From: an uncultured Elusimicrobia bacterium
GTDB taxonomy: Bacteria > Elusimicrobiota > Endomicrobiia > Endomicrobiales > Endomicrobiaceae
Direction: 5' to 3'
Assembly (NCBI GenBank): GCA_947168325.1
Contig: CAMVLN010000005.1
Location: 1 to 23,137, forward strand
DNA: 23,137 nt
A program made the translations under genes and the position numbers. Shown here piece by piece: positions 15,066-23,137 of this stretch (the stretch's first letter is position 1; each line of letters starts with the position of its first letter). A model generated the notes under the pieces. The model was not told the DNA's origin and did no database searches. It saw only the letters and a list, made by a program, of their open reading frames with translations.

Positions 15066-16613
15066 ATGAAAAAAAGCAATAAAGATACAGTTGTTTTTTT
15101 CGATACAACATTAAGAGATGGGGAACAATCACCAGGAGCAAGTTTAACTTTTCAAGAAAAATTATTGGTTGCACAGCAACTTGCCACTATGAATGTAGAT
15201 ATTATAGAGGCAGGTTTTCCTATATCAAGTCAAGGTGATTTTGAATCTGTAAAATCAATTGCTCAACAGGTAAAAGGTCCTGTTATTTGTGGACTTTCAA
15301 GAGCAAACACAAAAGATATTACAACTTGTTGGAATGCTATAAAATATTCCAAAAAACCAAGAATACATACATTCATTGCTACATCAGACTTGCATATAGA
15401 AAAGAAATTGCAAAAAACAAGGCAACAAGTTTTTGATATGGCTGTAAATGCCGTAAAACTTGCAAAAAGTTTCTGTGATGATATTGAATTTTCTGCAGAA
15501 GATGCAAGTAGAAGTGATATTGATTATCTATGTTCGGTTGTAGAAGCTGTTATTAATGCTGGTGCAACAACTGTAAATATTCCTGATACTGTTGGATATA
15601 GTCTTCCGACAGAATTTGGTAAATTAATTGCAACAATAAAACAAAAAGTAAAAAATATAGAAAAAGCTGTTATAAGTGTTCATTGTCATAACGATTTAGG
15701 TTTAGGTGTTGCAAATTCACTTGCTGCAATAGAAAATGGTGCAAGGCAAATAGAATGTACCGTTAATGGTATTGGTGAAAGGGCAGGGAATGCTGCAATA
15801 GAGGAAATTGTAATGGCAATAAAAACAAAGCCGATGTTTTTTCCTGTATCTTATAATATCAATACAAAAGAAATTTATAAATCAAGTAAATTAGTTTCAA
15901 ATTTAACAGGAATAACAGTTCAACCTAACAAAGCTATTGTGGGAGTAAATGCTTTTGCTCATGAATCAGGTATCCATCAAGATGGAATGCTAAAAGATAA
16001 AAGAACTTATGAGATTATGTCTCCACAAGATGTTGGAGTTCCAGAAAGTTTGCTTGTATTGGGAAAGCATTCAGGAAGACATGCTTTCTTTAAAAGGTTA
16101 AAAGATTTAGGATATAAATTAGATAACACAGTTATGGAAGAGTTATTTAGTAAATTTAAAATTTTAGCTGATAAAAAAAAGTGTGTGTATGACGATGACA
16201 TAGATTCTTTGGTAGAACAATCAGTTTCTGGTGTAAAAGAAGTGTATAGTGTTGATTATGTAAATGTTACTTCTGGTGTAGGAGTAATACCAACAGCAAC
16301 AATAAGATTAATAAAAAAAGTTAAAAACAAAACAGAAATTTTACAAGAAGCCTCATGCGGAACAGGGCCTGTAGATGCTGCTTATAAAGCAATAGATAAA
16401 ATTACAGGAATAAAAGTTGAATTAAAAGATTATACTTTAAGAGCAATTTCTGGTGGAGAAGATGCACAAGGAGAAGTTAATGTTAAAGTAAATTATGATG
16501 GAGCAAACTACATAGGTAAAGGGATGTCTACAGATATAGTAGAAGCAAGTATAAATGCTTATATTCATGCAGTAAATAAAATAGTTGTAATGTCGTTAGG
16601 AGGAAAGAAATAA
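15066..16613 (+). CDS. leuA: 2-isopropylmalate synthase
   Basis: This 515-aa enzyme condenses acetyl-CoA with 2-ketoisovalerate, the first committed step of leucine synthesis. The DRE-TIM barrel starts with FDTTLRDGEQSPG (12-24) and has the metal ligands of HCHNDLG (206-212) and GIGERAGNAAIEE. The C-terminal part from about 390 is the LeuA allosteric domain, with GTGPVDAAYKAID, so leucine feedback is likely. The length and the SQGDFE segment suit LeuA better than citramalate or homocitrate synthase. The ribosome-binding site is AGGAG, 7 nt upstream. leuC follows after 1 nt. Confidence 0.95.
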   Translation: MKKSNKDTVVFFDTTLRDGEQSPGASLTFQEKLLVAQQLATMNVDIIEAGFPISSQGDFESVKSIAQQVKGPVICGLSRANTKDITTCWNAIKYSKKPRIHTFIATSDLHIEKKLQKTRQQVFDMAVNAVKLAKSFCDDIEFSAEDASRSDIDYLCSVVEAVINAGATTVNIPDTVGYSLPTEFGKLIATIKQKVKNIEKAVISVHCHNDLGLGVANSLAAIENGARQIECTVNGIGERAGNAAIEEIVMAIKTKPMFFPVSYNINTKEIYKSSKLVSNLTGITVQPNKAIVGVNAFAHESGIHQDGMLKDKRTYEIMSPQDVGVPESLLVLGKHSGRHAFFKRLKDLGYKLDNTVMEELFSKFKILADKKKCVYDDDIDSLVEQSVSGVKEVYSVDYVNVTSGVGVIPTATIRLIKKVKNKTEILQEASCGTGPVDAAYKAIDKITGIKVELKDYTLRAISGGEDAQGEVNVKVNYDGANYIGKGMSTDIVEASINAYIHAVNKIVVMSLGGKK

Positions 16614-16614
16614 A

Positions 16615-17874
16615 ATGGGGCAAACTATTACAGAAAAAATATTAGCTGCTAATTGTGGTAAGAAAGTTGTTGTTGCTGGTGAGTTTATTGAACCTAAAGT
16701 TGATATATGTTTGTCTAATGATGTTACAGCTCCTCTTGCAATAAAAGAATTTTTAAAAACTGGTAAAAAACATGTTTTTGATAAGAATAAAATTGCTTTA
16801 GTTATGGATCATTTTACACCAAATAAAGACATTAAATCTGCAGAAAATGTAAAATTTGTAAGAGATTTTGCTAAAAAAGAAAAAATTAAACTTTATTACG
16901 AAGGTGGGAATGTAGGTATAGAACATGCTCTACTTCCAGAAAGAGGTATAGTAGTTCCTTCAGATGTAGTTATAGGTGCAGATTCTCATACTTGTACTTA
17001 TGGTGCTTTAGGTGCATTTTCAACAGGTGTTGGTTCAACTGATGTAGGAGCTTGCTTTGCTACAGGTAAAGTGTGGTTGAAAGTTCCACAATCAATAAAG
17101 TTTATTCTTAAAGGTAAATTGAATAAATGGGTTAGTGGAAAAGATTTGATTCTTTATATAATCGGTCAAATAGGGGTAGATGGTGCATTGTATAAAACAA
17201 TGGAGTTTACAGGGGAAGTAATAAAAAAATTAAAGATGTCAGACAGATTTACAATTGCAAATATGGCTATTGAAGCTGGTGCTAAATCTGGTATATTTCC
17301 AGTAGATAAAATTACATTAGACTATGTTTCTAACAGAGCATTAAGAAAATTTAAAGTTTATGAAAGTGATAAAGATGCACATTATATAAATATTATAGAA
17401 AGAGATTGTTCAACAATTTATCCTCAAGTATCTTTACCGTTTTTACCATCAAATGCAAAAGCTGTAAAATCTATGAAAAAAATTTATATAAATCAGGTTG
17501 TTATTGGTTCTTGCACAAATGGAAGAATAGAAGATTTAAGAGTAGCAGCATCAATCCTTAAAGGTAAAAAGGTTAACAATAATGTTAGAACAATAATAAT
17601 TCCTGCAACACCGCAAGTTTATGCAGATGCATTAAAAGAAGGTTTAATGAAAGTTTTTATAGATGCAGGAGCAATAATATCAGCACCGACTTGCGGCCCA
17701 TGTTTGGGTGGGCATATGGGAGTTTTAGCTGATGGTGAAAAATGTGTTTCAACAACAAATAGAAACTTTGTAGGTAGAATGGGAAACACAAAATCAGAAT
17801 TGTTTTTGGCAAGTCCTGCGGTTGCTGCAGCTTCAGCGGTTAAAGGATATATTGCTGATCCTAACAATATATAA
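16615..17874 (+). CDS. leuC: 3-isopropylmalate dehydratase, large subunit
   Basis: This 419-aa aconitase-family protein isomerises 2- to 3-isopropylmalate together with LeuD. The [4Fe-4S] ligands are all present: C300 in GSCTNGR and C360 and C363 in TCGPCLGG. GADSHTCTYGALGAFSTGVGS is the family substrate-side segment. At about 420 aa it is the shorter LeuC/HacA type also found in archaea and many anaerobes. It starts 1 nt after leuA with GGAGGA upstream inside leuA. leuD does not follow, although the enzyme needs a small subunit; it must be elsewhere. Homoaconitase activity cannot be excluded from sequence alone. Confidence 0.93.
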   Translation: MGQTITEKILAANCGKKVVVAGEFIEPKVDICLSNDVTAPLAIKEFLKTGKKHVFDKNKIALVMDHFTPNKDIKSAENVKFVRDFAKKEKIKLYYEGGNVGIEHALLPERGIVVPSDVVIGADSHTCTYGALGAFSTGVGSTDVGACFATGKVWLKVPQSIKFILKGKLNKWVSGKDLILYIIGQIGVDGALYKTMEFTGEVIKKLKMSDRFTIANMAIEAGAKSGIFPVDKITLDYVSNRALRKFKVYESDKDAHYINIIERDCSTIYPQVSLPFLPSNAKAVKSMKKIYINQVVIGSCTNGRIEDLRVAASILKGKKVNNNVRTIIIPATPQVYADALKEGLMKVFIDAGAIISAPTCGPCLGGHMGVLADGEKCVSTTNRNFVGRMGNTKSELFLASPAVAAASAVKGYIADPNNI

Positions 17875-18181
17875 TATAAAGGCTGTGTCTGCTAACTACT
17901 AATAAATATAGGAATGAAAATACCTATATAATTATAAGATTTGAAGTTCTAGTAATGGCAATTTATAACTATAGATGAAATAAATTAAAAGTTTATAGAT
18001 ATGGGAAAAATATTATAATAAAAATAAGATAAAATTATGATATTTTAAAGAAATAATAAATTTTATGTTTAATTTTTATATTAAATAAGTGTTTGTTTTT
18101 AGATATAAACTTTAAGTTACAAGCTACAAAAAACTATAATAAATTAAAAGCAGAAAAAGTTTTTTAGTAAGGAGAGCAATA
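17875..18181 (+). other. Intergenic region between leuC and the mrp gene
   Basis: This 307-bp, very A+T-rich stretch has no ORF of note and no trace of a leuD-like sequence in the three forward frames. ATATAGG/CCTATAT (17906-17929, 10-nt loop) is a possible weak terminator without a T-tract. Near the right end TATAAT (18135-18140) with a poor TTTAAG 18 bp upstream may be the promoter of the mrp gene, 42 nt before its start. I see nothing else. Confidence 0.5.
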
Positions 18182-19423
18182 ATGGTAGAACATAAAGAGC
18201 AAGGTTGCAGTTGTGGAGGGGATTCTTATAAAGAAAATAAATCTTTTATTGAGCAACCTCATAAATCTACAAAGATAAATAAAATTATAGGTATTGTTAG
18301 TGGTAAAGGTGGAGTAGGAAAATCACTTGTTACATCTTTACTGGCAAATGCTATCAATAAAAAAGGTTATAAAACAGCAATTATGGATGCTGATATTACT
18401 GGTCCATCAATACCAAAAATATTTGGCATTACACAAAAACCTATAAACGGAGCAGATGGCTTTTTTCCTGTTCTTTCTAAAGATGGTATTGATATAATGT
18501 CTATTAATTTATTGCTGGACAAAGAAACTGATCCTGTAATATGGAGAGGTCCAGTAATTGCTGGAATAATAAAACAGTTTTGGAAAGATGTTATTTGGGA
18601 TAAGCAGGATGTTATGTTTATTGATATGCCACCTGGAACAGGAGATGTTCCTTTAACAATATTTCAGTCTATTCCTATTGATGGAATTATAATCGTTACT
18701 TCTCCACAAGATTTGGTTTCTATGATTGTAGAAAAAGCATTTAATATGGCAAAAATGATGAATATTTCCATATTGGGTATTGTAGAAAATATGAGCTATG
18801 TTAAATGTCCCAACTGCAATAAAGAAATTAAAATTTTTGGTGAAAGTAAAATTGAAGAAGTTGCTAAAAAGTTTAATATATCTGTTATTGATAAATTGCC
18901 TATAGATACACAAATTGCACAGCTTTGTGATAATGGTGAAATTGAAAAAGTTTCAGATAATAAACTTGTAAATAATGTTGCAAACATAGAAAAATTGTTA
19001 GTATGTATAAAGGGGGATAAGATGAAAGTTGCAGTAACTTATGAAAATGGTGAAGTTTTTCAACATTTTGGACACACAGAAAATTTTAAAGTTTATACTA
19101 TAGAAAAAGGTAAAGTTGTATCTAGTGAAATAATATCTAGTAACGGTACAGGGCATGAATCACTTGCAGGAATGTTAAAAAATTTAGGGATAAACACATT
19201 AATTTGTGGTGGTATTGGTGGCGGAGCAAAAGAAGCACTTGCACAAGAAGGACTAACAGTATATCCTGGAACAAGCGGAAATGCTGATGAAGTAATAAAA
19301 TCATTTTTAGATGGAACAATAAAATATAATCCTAACATTCAATGTTCTCATCATAATAATGAAGAAGAACATAGTTGTAATGGTGGAGGCAAGAGTTGCT
19401 CTCATCACCACGAACATAATTAA
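18182..19423 (+). CDS. Mrp/NBP35 Fe-S carrier ATPase fused to a NifX-like domain
   Basis: This 413-aa protein combines two domains. Residues about 34-275 are an Mrp/NBP35 ATPase: deviant P-loop GKGGVGKS (41-48), IDMPPGTGD (147-155) and the cluster-binding CPNC (209-212); a CSC pair (9-11) near the N-terminus may be another metal site. Members carry and deliver Fe-S clusters. Residues 281 to about 385 are a dinitrogenase FeMo-cofactor (NifX/NifB C-terminal) fold with VFQHFGHTENF and ICGGIGGGAKEAL. The tail is rich in His and Cys (SHHNNEEEHSCNGGG...SHHHEHN), suggesting metal binding. AAGGAGAG lies 5 nt before ATG 18182. In many anaerobes the two parts are separate neighbouring genes; here they are one frame, with a ribosome-binding site left at the junction. 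No nif genes are nearby, so nitrogen fixation is not implied. Confidence 0.92.
   Translation: MVEHKEQGCSCGGDSYKENKSFIEQPHKSTKINKIIGIVSGKGGVGKSLVTSLLANAINKKGYKTAIMDADITGPSIPKIFGITQKPINGADGFFPVLSKDGIDIMSINLLLDKETDPVIWRGPVIAGIIKQFWKDVIWDKQDVMFIDMPPGTGDVPLTIFQSIPIDGIIIVTSPQDLVSMIVEKAFNMAKMMNISILGIVENMSYVKCPNCNKEIKIFGESKIEEVAKKFNISVIDKLPIDTQIAQLCDNGEIEKVSDNKLVNNVANIEKLLVCIKGDKMKVAVTYENGEVFQHFGHTENFKVYTIEKGKVVSSEIISSNGTGHESLAGMLKNLGINTLICGGIGGGAKEALAQEGLTVYPGTSGNADEVIKSFLDGTIKYNPNIQCSHHNNEEEHSCNGGGKSCSHHHEHN
19009..19024 (+). promoter_or_regulatory. Internal ribosome-binding site at the Mrp/NifX junction
   Basis: AAAGGGGG (19009-19016) stands 5 nt before an in-frame ATG (19022) that is codon 281, exactly where the NifX-like domain begins (MKVAVTYENG). 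It pairs well with the 16S rRNA tail and is stronger than the sites of several real genes here. A free 133-aa NifX-like protein could be made besides the fusion. Confidence 0.6.
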
Positions 19424-19451
19424 TTTTTGATTATAAATTTTTTACTGTATT

Positions 19452-20138
19452 ATGACTTTGTATAAAAAAGAATTAGAACAGTTTGGAACTAAATTTGTAG
19501 AAATACTAAACAATAATGATTTTGTTGCTAGTTTTGATGATAGTAATTTTAGAGATTATTTGTTACAAATTTCTATAAAAAATAAGTTGGTTAAGTTAGG
19601 AAAAATATGTGTTTACTATAAACCATCAAAGAAATCTTATTCGTTGGTTACTACAAATATAAAAGATAAATATGCTGTTGATACAATAAACAAATGTTGG
19701 GATAAAATTAATGGCTTTCAAACTTTTAGTGAAACATCTGGAATTTGTGAAGTTTTTGTTGATGGCTCTTATATAAATGGTAAAACTGGATATGGAGCAG
19801 TGATATTTCTTGGCGATAAAAAAGTAAAAGAATTTTCTGGAAAGTTAGACGATACATCTACAAGACAATTTGGTGGAGAACTTTATTCTGTTATACTTGT
19901 TTTAAAATGGTGCAAACTTAACAACATAAATAAAATAAGAATAAATTATGATTATTTAGGTATAGAATATTTTGCAACAGGCAAATGGCAACCAAAAAAC
20001 AGTTTAGCACAAGAATACAAAACAATAGTAGACTCTTGCAAGAATATTAATGTTATATGGCGAAAAATAGATAGTCACACAGGAAATAAAAAAAATGATT
20101 TGGCAGATAAATTAGCAAAAGCAGGGGCTAATTTGTAG
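19452..20138 (+). CDS. Ribonuclease H family protein
   Basis: The C-terminal two thirds of this 228-aa protein (about 98-228) form a type 1 RNase H domain with all expected residues: D104 (VFVDGSY), E143 (GGEL), D167 (NYDY), H209 (DSHTG) and D216 (NDLADKLA). It would cut RNA in RNA-DNA hybrids, for example during primer or R-loop removal. The N-terminal 95 residues are unusual; they do not look like the hybrid-binding domain of eukaryotic-type RNase HI and I do not recognise them. The gene lies 28 bp after the mrp fusion, without a clear ribosome-binding site. It converges with lptG across 68 bp in which I see no clear terminator. Confidence 0.88.
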   Translation: MTLYKKELEQFGTKFVEILNNNDFVASFDDSNFRDYLLQISIKNKLVKLGKICVYYKPSKKSYSLVTTNIKDKYAVDTINKCWDKINGFQTFSETSGICEVFVDGSYINGKTGYGAVIFLGDKKVKEFSGKLDDTSTRQFGGELYSVILVLKWCKLNNINKIRINYDYLGIEYFATGKWQPKNSLAQEYKTIVDSCKNINVIWRKIDSHTGNKKNDLADKLAKAGANL

Positions 20139-20206
20139 ACAACATACAGAAAGAATCTATTAAATACTTAAAGAGTAGCACACATATCACCTTTGTCATT
20201 ACTATT

Positions 20207-21292
20207 TCATTTTTTTATTCTTGACATTAAATAAATCCCAACTACAGCAAATAATACTGTTGGCAACCATGCAGCAAGCAAGACATCAATAACTTGATTT
20301 TTTCCTAAACTTATACTTACATCTTGAATAGCCCAATATATAAAAGAAAATATAAGTGCAAAAGTAAAACTTATAATTTTTCCAAATTTTCTCCCTAATC
20401 CTAAAGCAAAAGGTATTCCTATCATCATAACAATTATATGGCAAAAAACATTTGCAAATCTCAAATTATATTCTATTTCATCTTCTAAAGTATTTTCTCC
20501 TAGCATTTGTCTCTTTTGAATATATTTTTTAAAAGTTTTTAATGTCATTTGTTCACATCTTGTGCTTTTTACTACTAAATCTTCTGGTTTAACTGAAAAA
20601 TCAAAAATTTTACTTTCAAAATATTGTTCATTCCAATTTTTATTATTGTCAAACTTTCTTATCACACCATTTTTTAATAACCAAACACCATTTTTATAAA
20701 AACCTTCTCCAACAACAATGTTCTTTGTAAGGTGATACTTGTCGTTGTATTCATCTATAATTATGTCTCTCATATAGCCATTTTCTATATTCAAATATCC
20801 AACTGACATCCTAGAATTTTGCGGTAAAGTTATTATTATATTTTTATGTTCTTTTGGAAATTTTTCAGATATATTCTTTTTTATTTTTACTTTTCTAACA
20901 TATTGAGCTTTTACTATAGTATGTGGAATTACAAATTCTCTCATAGAAAAATCAAACATTCCAATACAAAAGCCTAAAATTATAAAAAGAGATATTATTC
21001 TCCATAAATTTACACCGGAAGCTTTTAATGCTATTATTTCATTTCTTTTTGCGAGTTCACCTAACGAAAATAATAAAGCCAACAAAACCGACACGGCAAA
21101 AACTTGTATAATCCACCAAGGTAAATTTAATAAAAGATATTCTATTACCGTAAAAAATGGAGTTTTTAATTCCATATACATACTCATTTCTCTAAAAAAT
21201 TCTGAAATCATAACTATAAAACCAAAAGCAAATGATATAAATACTAATGGCTTTAAAAATTGTTTTGAAATGTATGTATATATTTTTATCAT
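20207..21292 (-). CDS. lptG: LptF/LptG-family LPS export permease (probably LptG)
   Basis: This 361-aa inner-membrane protein has the YjgP/YjgQ layout: three N-terminal membrane helices within about 12-125, a periplasmic beta-rich part (about 130-265) and three C-terminal helices. GELAKRNEIIALKASGVN (about 76-93) is the conserved cytoplasmic coupling segment that contacts the LptB ATPase. With LptF and LptB it would lift lipopolysaccharide out of the inner membrane. It begins 1 nt after lptF, so the two are cotranscribed. The F/G assignment rests on gene order. Confidence 0.88.
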   Translation of the reverse strand: MIKIYTYISKQFLKPLVFISFAFGFIVMISEFFREMSMYMELKTPFFTVIEYLLLNLPWWIIQVFAVSVLLALLFSLGELAKRNEIIALKASGVNLWRIISLFIILGFCIGMFDFSMREFVIPHTIVKAQYVRKVKIKKNISEKFPKEHKNIIITLPQNSRMSVGYLNIENGYMRDIIIDEYNDKYHLTKNIVVGEGFYKNGVWLLKNGVIRKFDNNKNWNEQYFESKIFDFSVKPEDLVVKSTRCEQMTLKTFKKYIQKRQMLGENTLEDEIEYNLRFANVFCHIIVMMIGIPFALGLGRKFGKIISFTFALIFSFIYWAIQDVSISLGKNQVIDVLLAAWLPTVLFAVVGIYLMSRIKK

Positions 21293-21293
21293 T

Positions 21294-22412
21294 TTATTTT
21301 TCTAACATTTTTTTAAATAAAATTGTTCCTACTATTGCCAAAATAAAATTTGGCAACCACATTATATAACAAGAAGGAATATATCCTTTTTCTCCAACAT
21401 TCATTGATATAACTAAAAATAAATAATATATGAAAATAACTACTAAACTCATACCAAAGCCAATAGCTTTTCCTCCTTTCCCTGCCATTATACCAATAGG
21501 AATTGCAATTAAAACAAAAACTATTGGAGCTAAAGCAAATGTCCATCTAAGCCAATATTCATTAGTATAAATATTTTTTTCTAAATTATTTATGGAAAAT
21601 TCTCTTATTTTTTTTCTAATTTGTTTAGAATTAAGTTCCCTTAAAGATGTATCTGAAAGATTTATATTTGAATCTATAGGAATTGTAAACTTATATTTTT
21701 TAAAATTCATATGTATCATACAGCCTAACTCATTAGGGTCAGTTCTTTGCCAATATCCATCATATAAATTTAAAACAACGATATCTTTGTCTACACTTAT
21801 TGTTCCATAAGATGCCGCTATTCTCCATGGAATGTTTTCTATTTGTTTATTTGTATTTTTGTTTTCTTTTTTTTCAAATTTATAAATATTTATTCCTGTT
21901 AAAATATTTTTTTTAGAATCTACTTTATGAGCATAAATTTTATAAGAACCTACTTCTGTAATTGTTTTAGCATTAAATTTTGCAAGAGGAGCTTCTGTAA
22001 GAATTTTTTTATATAAAATTCTAAAATATTTATGTGTAGATGGTGACAAATAATGATTAAAATATATAAGTCCTAAACTTATAACAACAACAAAAACTAC
22101 TATAGGCATAGATAATGTTTTATAAGTTATACCAGTAGCTTTCATTACTGTGATTTCATTATCTTCAGCAAATCTACCATAACTGAGTAATGCACCAAAC
22201 AAAATAGCCATAGGGATCGTTAATGACAAAATGTTTGGTATTATAAGTACAAATAATTGCACTATTAAAATGAAACTTACACCTTTTGATAAAAACAAAT
22301 CAACGAGTTGAAATACTTGTTCTAACAACAACACAAAAGAAAATATTATAAGTCCAAAAGTAAATGTACCTATAAATTCCTTTAAAATATACTTGTGTAA
22401 TATTTTTATCAT
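21294..22412 (-). CDS. lptF: LptF/LptG-family LPS export permease (probably LptF)
   Basis: This 372-aa protein has the same architecture as its neighbour: helices at about 13-35, 50-80 and 100-122, a beta-rich periplasmic region (about 125-275) and C-terminal helices from about 280. YGRFAEDNEITVMKATGITY is the coupling segment near residues 78-97. Together with LptG it would form the LPS transporter core, which indicates an outer membrane. The gene lies 32 bp after ybaB without an obvious ribosome-binding site. lptB, lptC and lptA are not in the window. Confidence 0.88.
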   Translation of the reverse strand: MIKILHKYILKEFIGTFTFGLIIFSFVLLLEQVFQLVDLFLSKGVSFILIVQLFVLIIPNILSLTIPMAILFGALLSYGRFAEDNEITVMKATGITYKTLSMPIVVFVVVISLGLIYFNHYLSPSTHKYFRILYKKILTEAPLAKFNAKTITEVGSYKIYAHKVDSKKNILTGINIYKFEKKENKNTNKQIENIPWRIAASYGTISVDKDIVVLNLYDGYWQRTDPNELGCMIHMNFKKYKFTIPIDSNINLSDTSLRELNSKQIRKKIREFSINNLEKNIYTNEYWLRWTFALAPIVFVLIAIPIGIMAGKGGKAIGFGMSLVVIFIYYLFLVISMNVGEKGYIPSCYIMWLPNFILAIVGTILFKKMLEK

Positions 22413-22444
22413 ATTGAACTACAGAAATGATATAGAAAAATTTA

Positions 22445-22744
22445 TTAGTTTAGTCCAGGAATATTTAATCCACCCATAAGTTTTTTAGATTCTTCTGCCA
22501 TAGCTCTTTGTGCTTCCTTTATAGCATTTTCAAAAGCAGAAAACATTATTTTTTCCATATCTTTAACTGATTTGTCAGCAAAATCTTCAGGAAGTTTCAA
22601 ACTAACTATTTCATTTTTAGCATTCATTGATATTTTTATGCCTTTGTAATCTATGTCAACAACTCTTGCTTTTAATGCTTTTTCCATTTCTTTAGCTTTG
22701 CTTCTAAGTGACATTGCTTCTTTAGCCATTTTAAATAATTCCAT
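22445..22744 (-). CDS. ybaB: YbaB/EbfC nucleoid-associated protein
   Basis: This small DNA-binding protein family forms dimers on the nucleoid. I start it at 22744 (99 aa), where GGAG lies 8 nt upstream and the family N-terminus MELFKMAKEAMSLRSKAKEM begins; the frame stays open for 34 more codons upstream, but these run through the promoter. The C-terminal MAEESKKLMGGLNIPGLN is typical. In many bacteria ybaB sits between dnaX and recR; here it heads a unit with lptF and lptG. Confidence 0.92.
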   Translation of the reverse strand: MELFKMAKEAMSLRSKAKEMEKALKARVVDIDYKGIKISMNAKNEIVSLKLPEDFADKSVKDMEKIMFSAFENAIKEAQRAMAEESKKLMGGLNIPGLN

Positions 22745-22772
22745 AAGTTTATCTCCAAAATAAATTTTTGAA

Positions 22773-22801
22773 ATTCTATCAATTTTATAACCATCTTTCA
22801 A
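22773..22801 (-). promoter_or_regulatory. Promoter of ybaB-lptF-lptG
   Basis: On the minus strand TTGAAA (22801-22796) is followed after 17 bp by TAGAAT (22778-22773), with TGA just before the -10. It resembles the psd promoter closely. Transcription would start about 22 nt before the ybaB ATG. Confidence 0.75.
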
Positions 22802-22844
22802 ACAAATGTATGTAACAAATATATTAATGTAAAAAAACAAACAC

Positions 22845-23137
22845 AAATTGGACTATAATAAGTAAAAAGCAAATAAATAAAAAAGAAAAAGGGATAAAAG
22901 AAATAAGAGAAAGCAGTATAGAAAGAAAAGCAAAAGAGTTCAAAGAAGAAGAAAAAAATAAACAATAAAGTATTTCATATGAGAGGAAAAACATGAAGGA
23001 TAAGCAAGATAAAAAGGAAGAAAAACAGATATAAAATAAAGGAAATGAAAGAATTGGGAGAAAAGGTACAAATAGACAGTATAACATTTGAGATATAAAG
23101 ATAAAAAACTATAAGCAATAACAGGAATAGATAGAGT
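22845..23137 (+). other. Purine-rich tract without a convincing gene
   Basis: From about 22861 to the edge the plus strand is roughly 79% A+G by hand count (57 pyrimidines in 277). Two tiny ORFs have ATG starts: 13 codons from 22993 with GAGAGG upstream, and 17 codons from 23046 with AAAGGA very close. Neither is persuasive. A TATAAT at 22854 lacks a -35 box. The long open frame on the other strand follows from the composition, since pyrimidine-rich DNA contains no stop codons. Confidence 0.6.

Noticed and set aside
17875..18181. Decayed leuD after leuC
   Set aside because: I read the three forward frames for a LeuD-like N-terminus or core motif and found only short frames broken by stops.
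22745..22846. N-terminal extension of YbaB
   Set aside because: It would be translated from DNA holding the ybaB promoter and its ribosome-binding site; the family normally starts at the 99-aa form.
22824..23087. 87-codon open frame on the minus strand encoding a very hydrophobic F/L/S-rich peptide
   Set aside because: It is the complement of a purine-rich tract, where stops cannot easily occur. It has no ribosome-binding site, and the amino acid mix follows directly from pyrimidine-rich codons.
1..23137. CRISPR array, insertion sequence, phage or toxin-antitoxin genes
   Set aside because: No regularly spaced direct repeats, transposase, integrase or phage structural gene was found on either strand.

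Overview
This is a strongly A+T-rich piece of bacterial chromosome, densely packed with housekeeping and biosynthetic genes. Two LptF/LptG-type permeases (20207-22412, - strand) imply a diderm bacterium with an LPS-like outer membrane. The gene content and order (tmk-holB-ricT, psd-pssA-leuA, an Mrp-NifX fusion, a low-GC genome) would suit a host-associated Elusimicrobiota or a similar low-GC diderm. That placement is inference; no rRNA or lineage-specific marker is present.

Layout. (1) 1-2552, + strand: one copy of an 83-bp repeat, a near-consensus promoter, tRNA-Val(UAC), and a secreted clan-A glycoside hydrolase with a TPR-like N-terminal part. Three terminator-like hairpins follow. (2) 2553-10367, - strand: a purine and DNA-replication cluster, read from purL leftwards: purL, purQ, a small cysteine-rich membrane protein, purD, purE, tmk, holB (delta'), ricT, with a terminator overlapping the ricT stop. 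(3) 10368-10783: a divergent intergenic region with the second, inverted copy of the 83-bp repeat, a purine-rich 29-codon ORF, and a hairpin beside tandem CCGTTCT repeats. (4) 10784-13238, + strand: argC and a MATE transporter. (5) 13258-14904, + strand: psd and pssA (phosphatidylethanolamine synthesis), each probably with its own promoter. (6) 15066-17874, + strand: leuA and leuC, with no leuD. (7) 18182-20138, + strand: an Mrp/NBP35 ATPase fused to a NifX-like domain, then an RNase H. (8) 20207-22744, - strand: ybaB, lptF, lptG. (9) 22745-23137: the ybaB promoter and a purine-rich tract without a convincing gene.

Functional logic. purL, Q, D and E carry out steps of IMP synthesis; tmk supplies dTTP precursors and holB is part of the polymerase clamp loader, so this operon links nucleotide supply to replication. 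psd and pssA together would make PE, but psd carries changes at two self-processing positions. leuA and leuC are only part of the leucine pathway. Three good promoters (tRNA, psd, ybaB) share the same architecture: a TTGA-type -35, a 17-bp spacer ending in TGN, and a TANAAT -10.

Most of the window is ordinary. The points most worth a second look are the altered Psd motifs, the internal ribosome-binding site at the Mrp/NifX junction, the inverted 83-bp intergenic repeat, the hairpin and tiny ORF next to it, and the purine-rich tract at the right edge.
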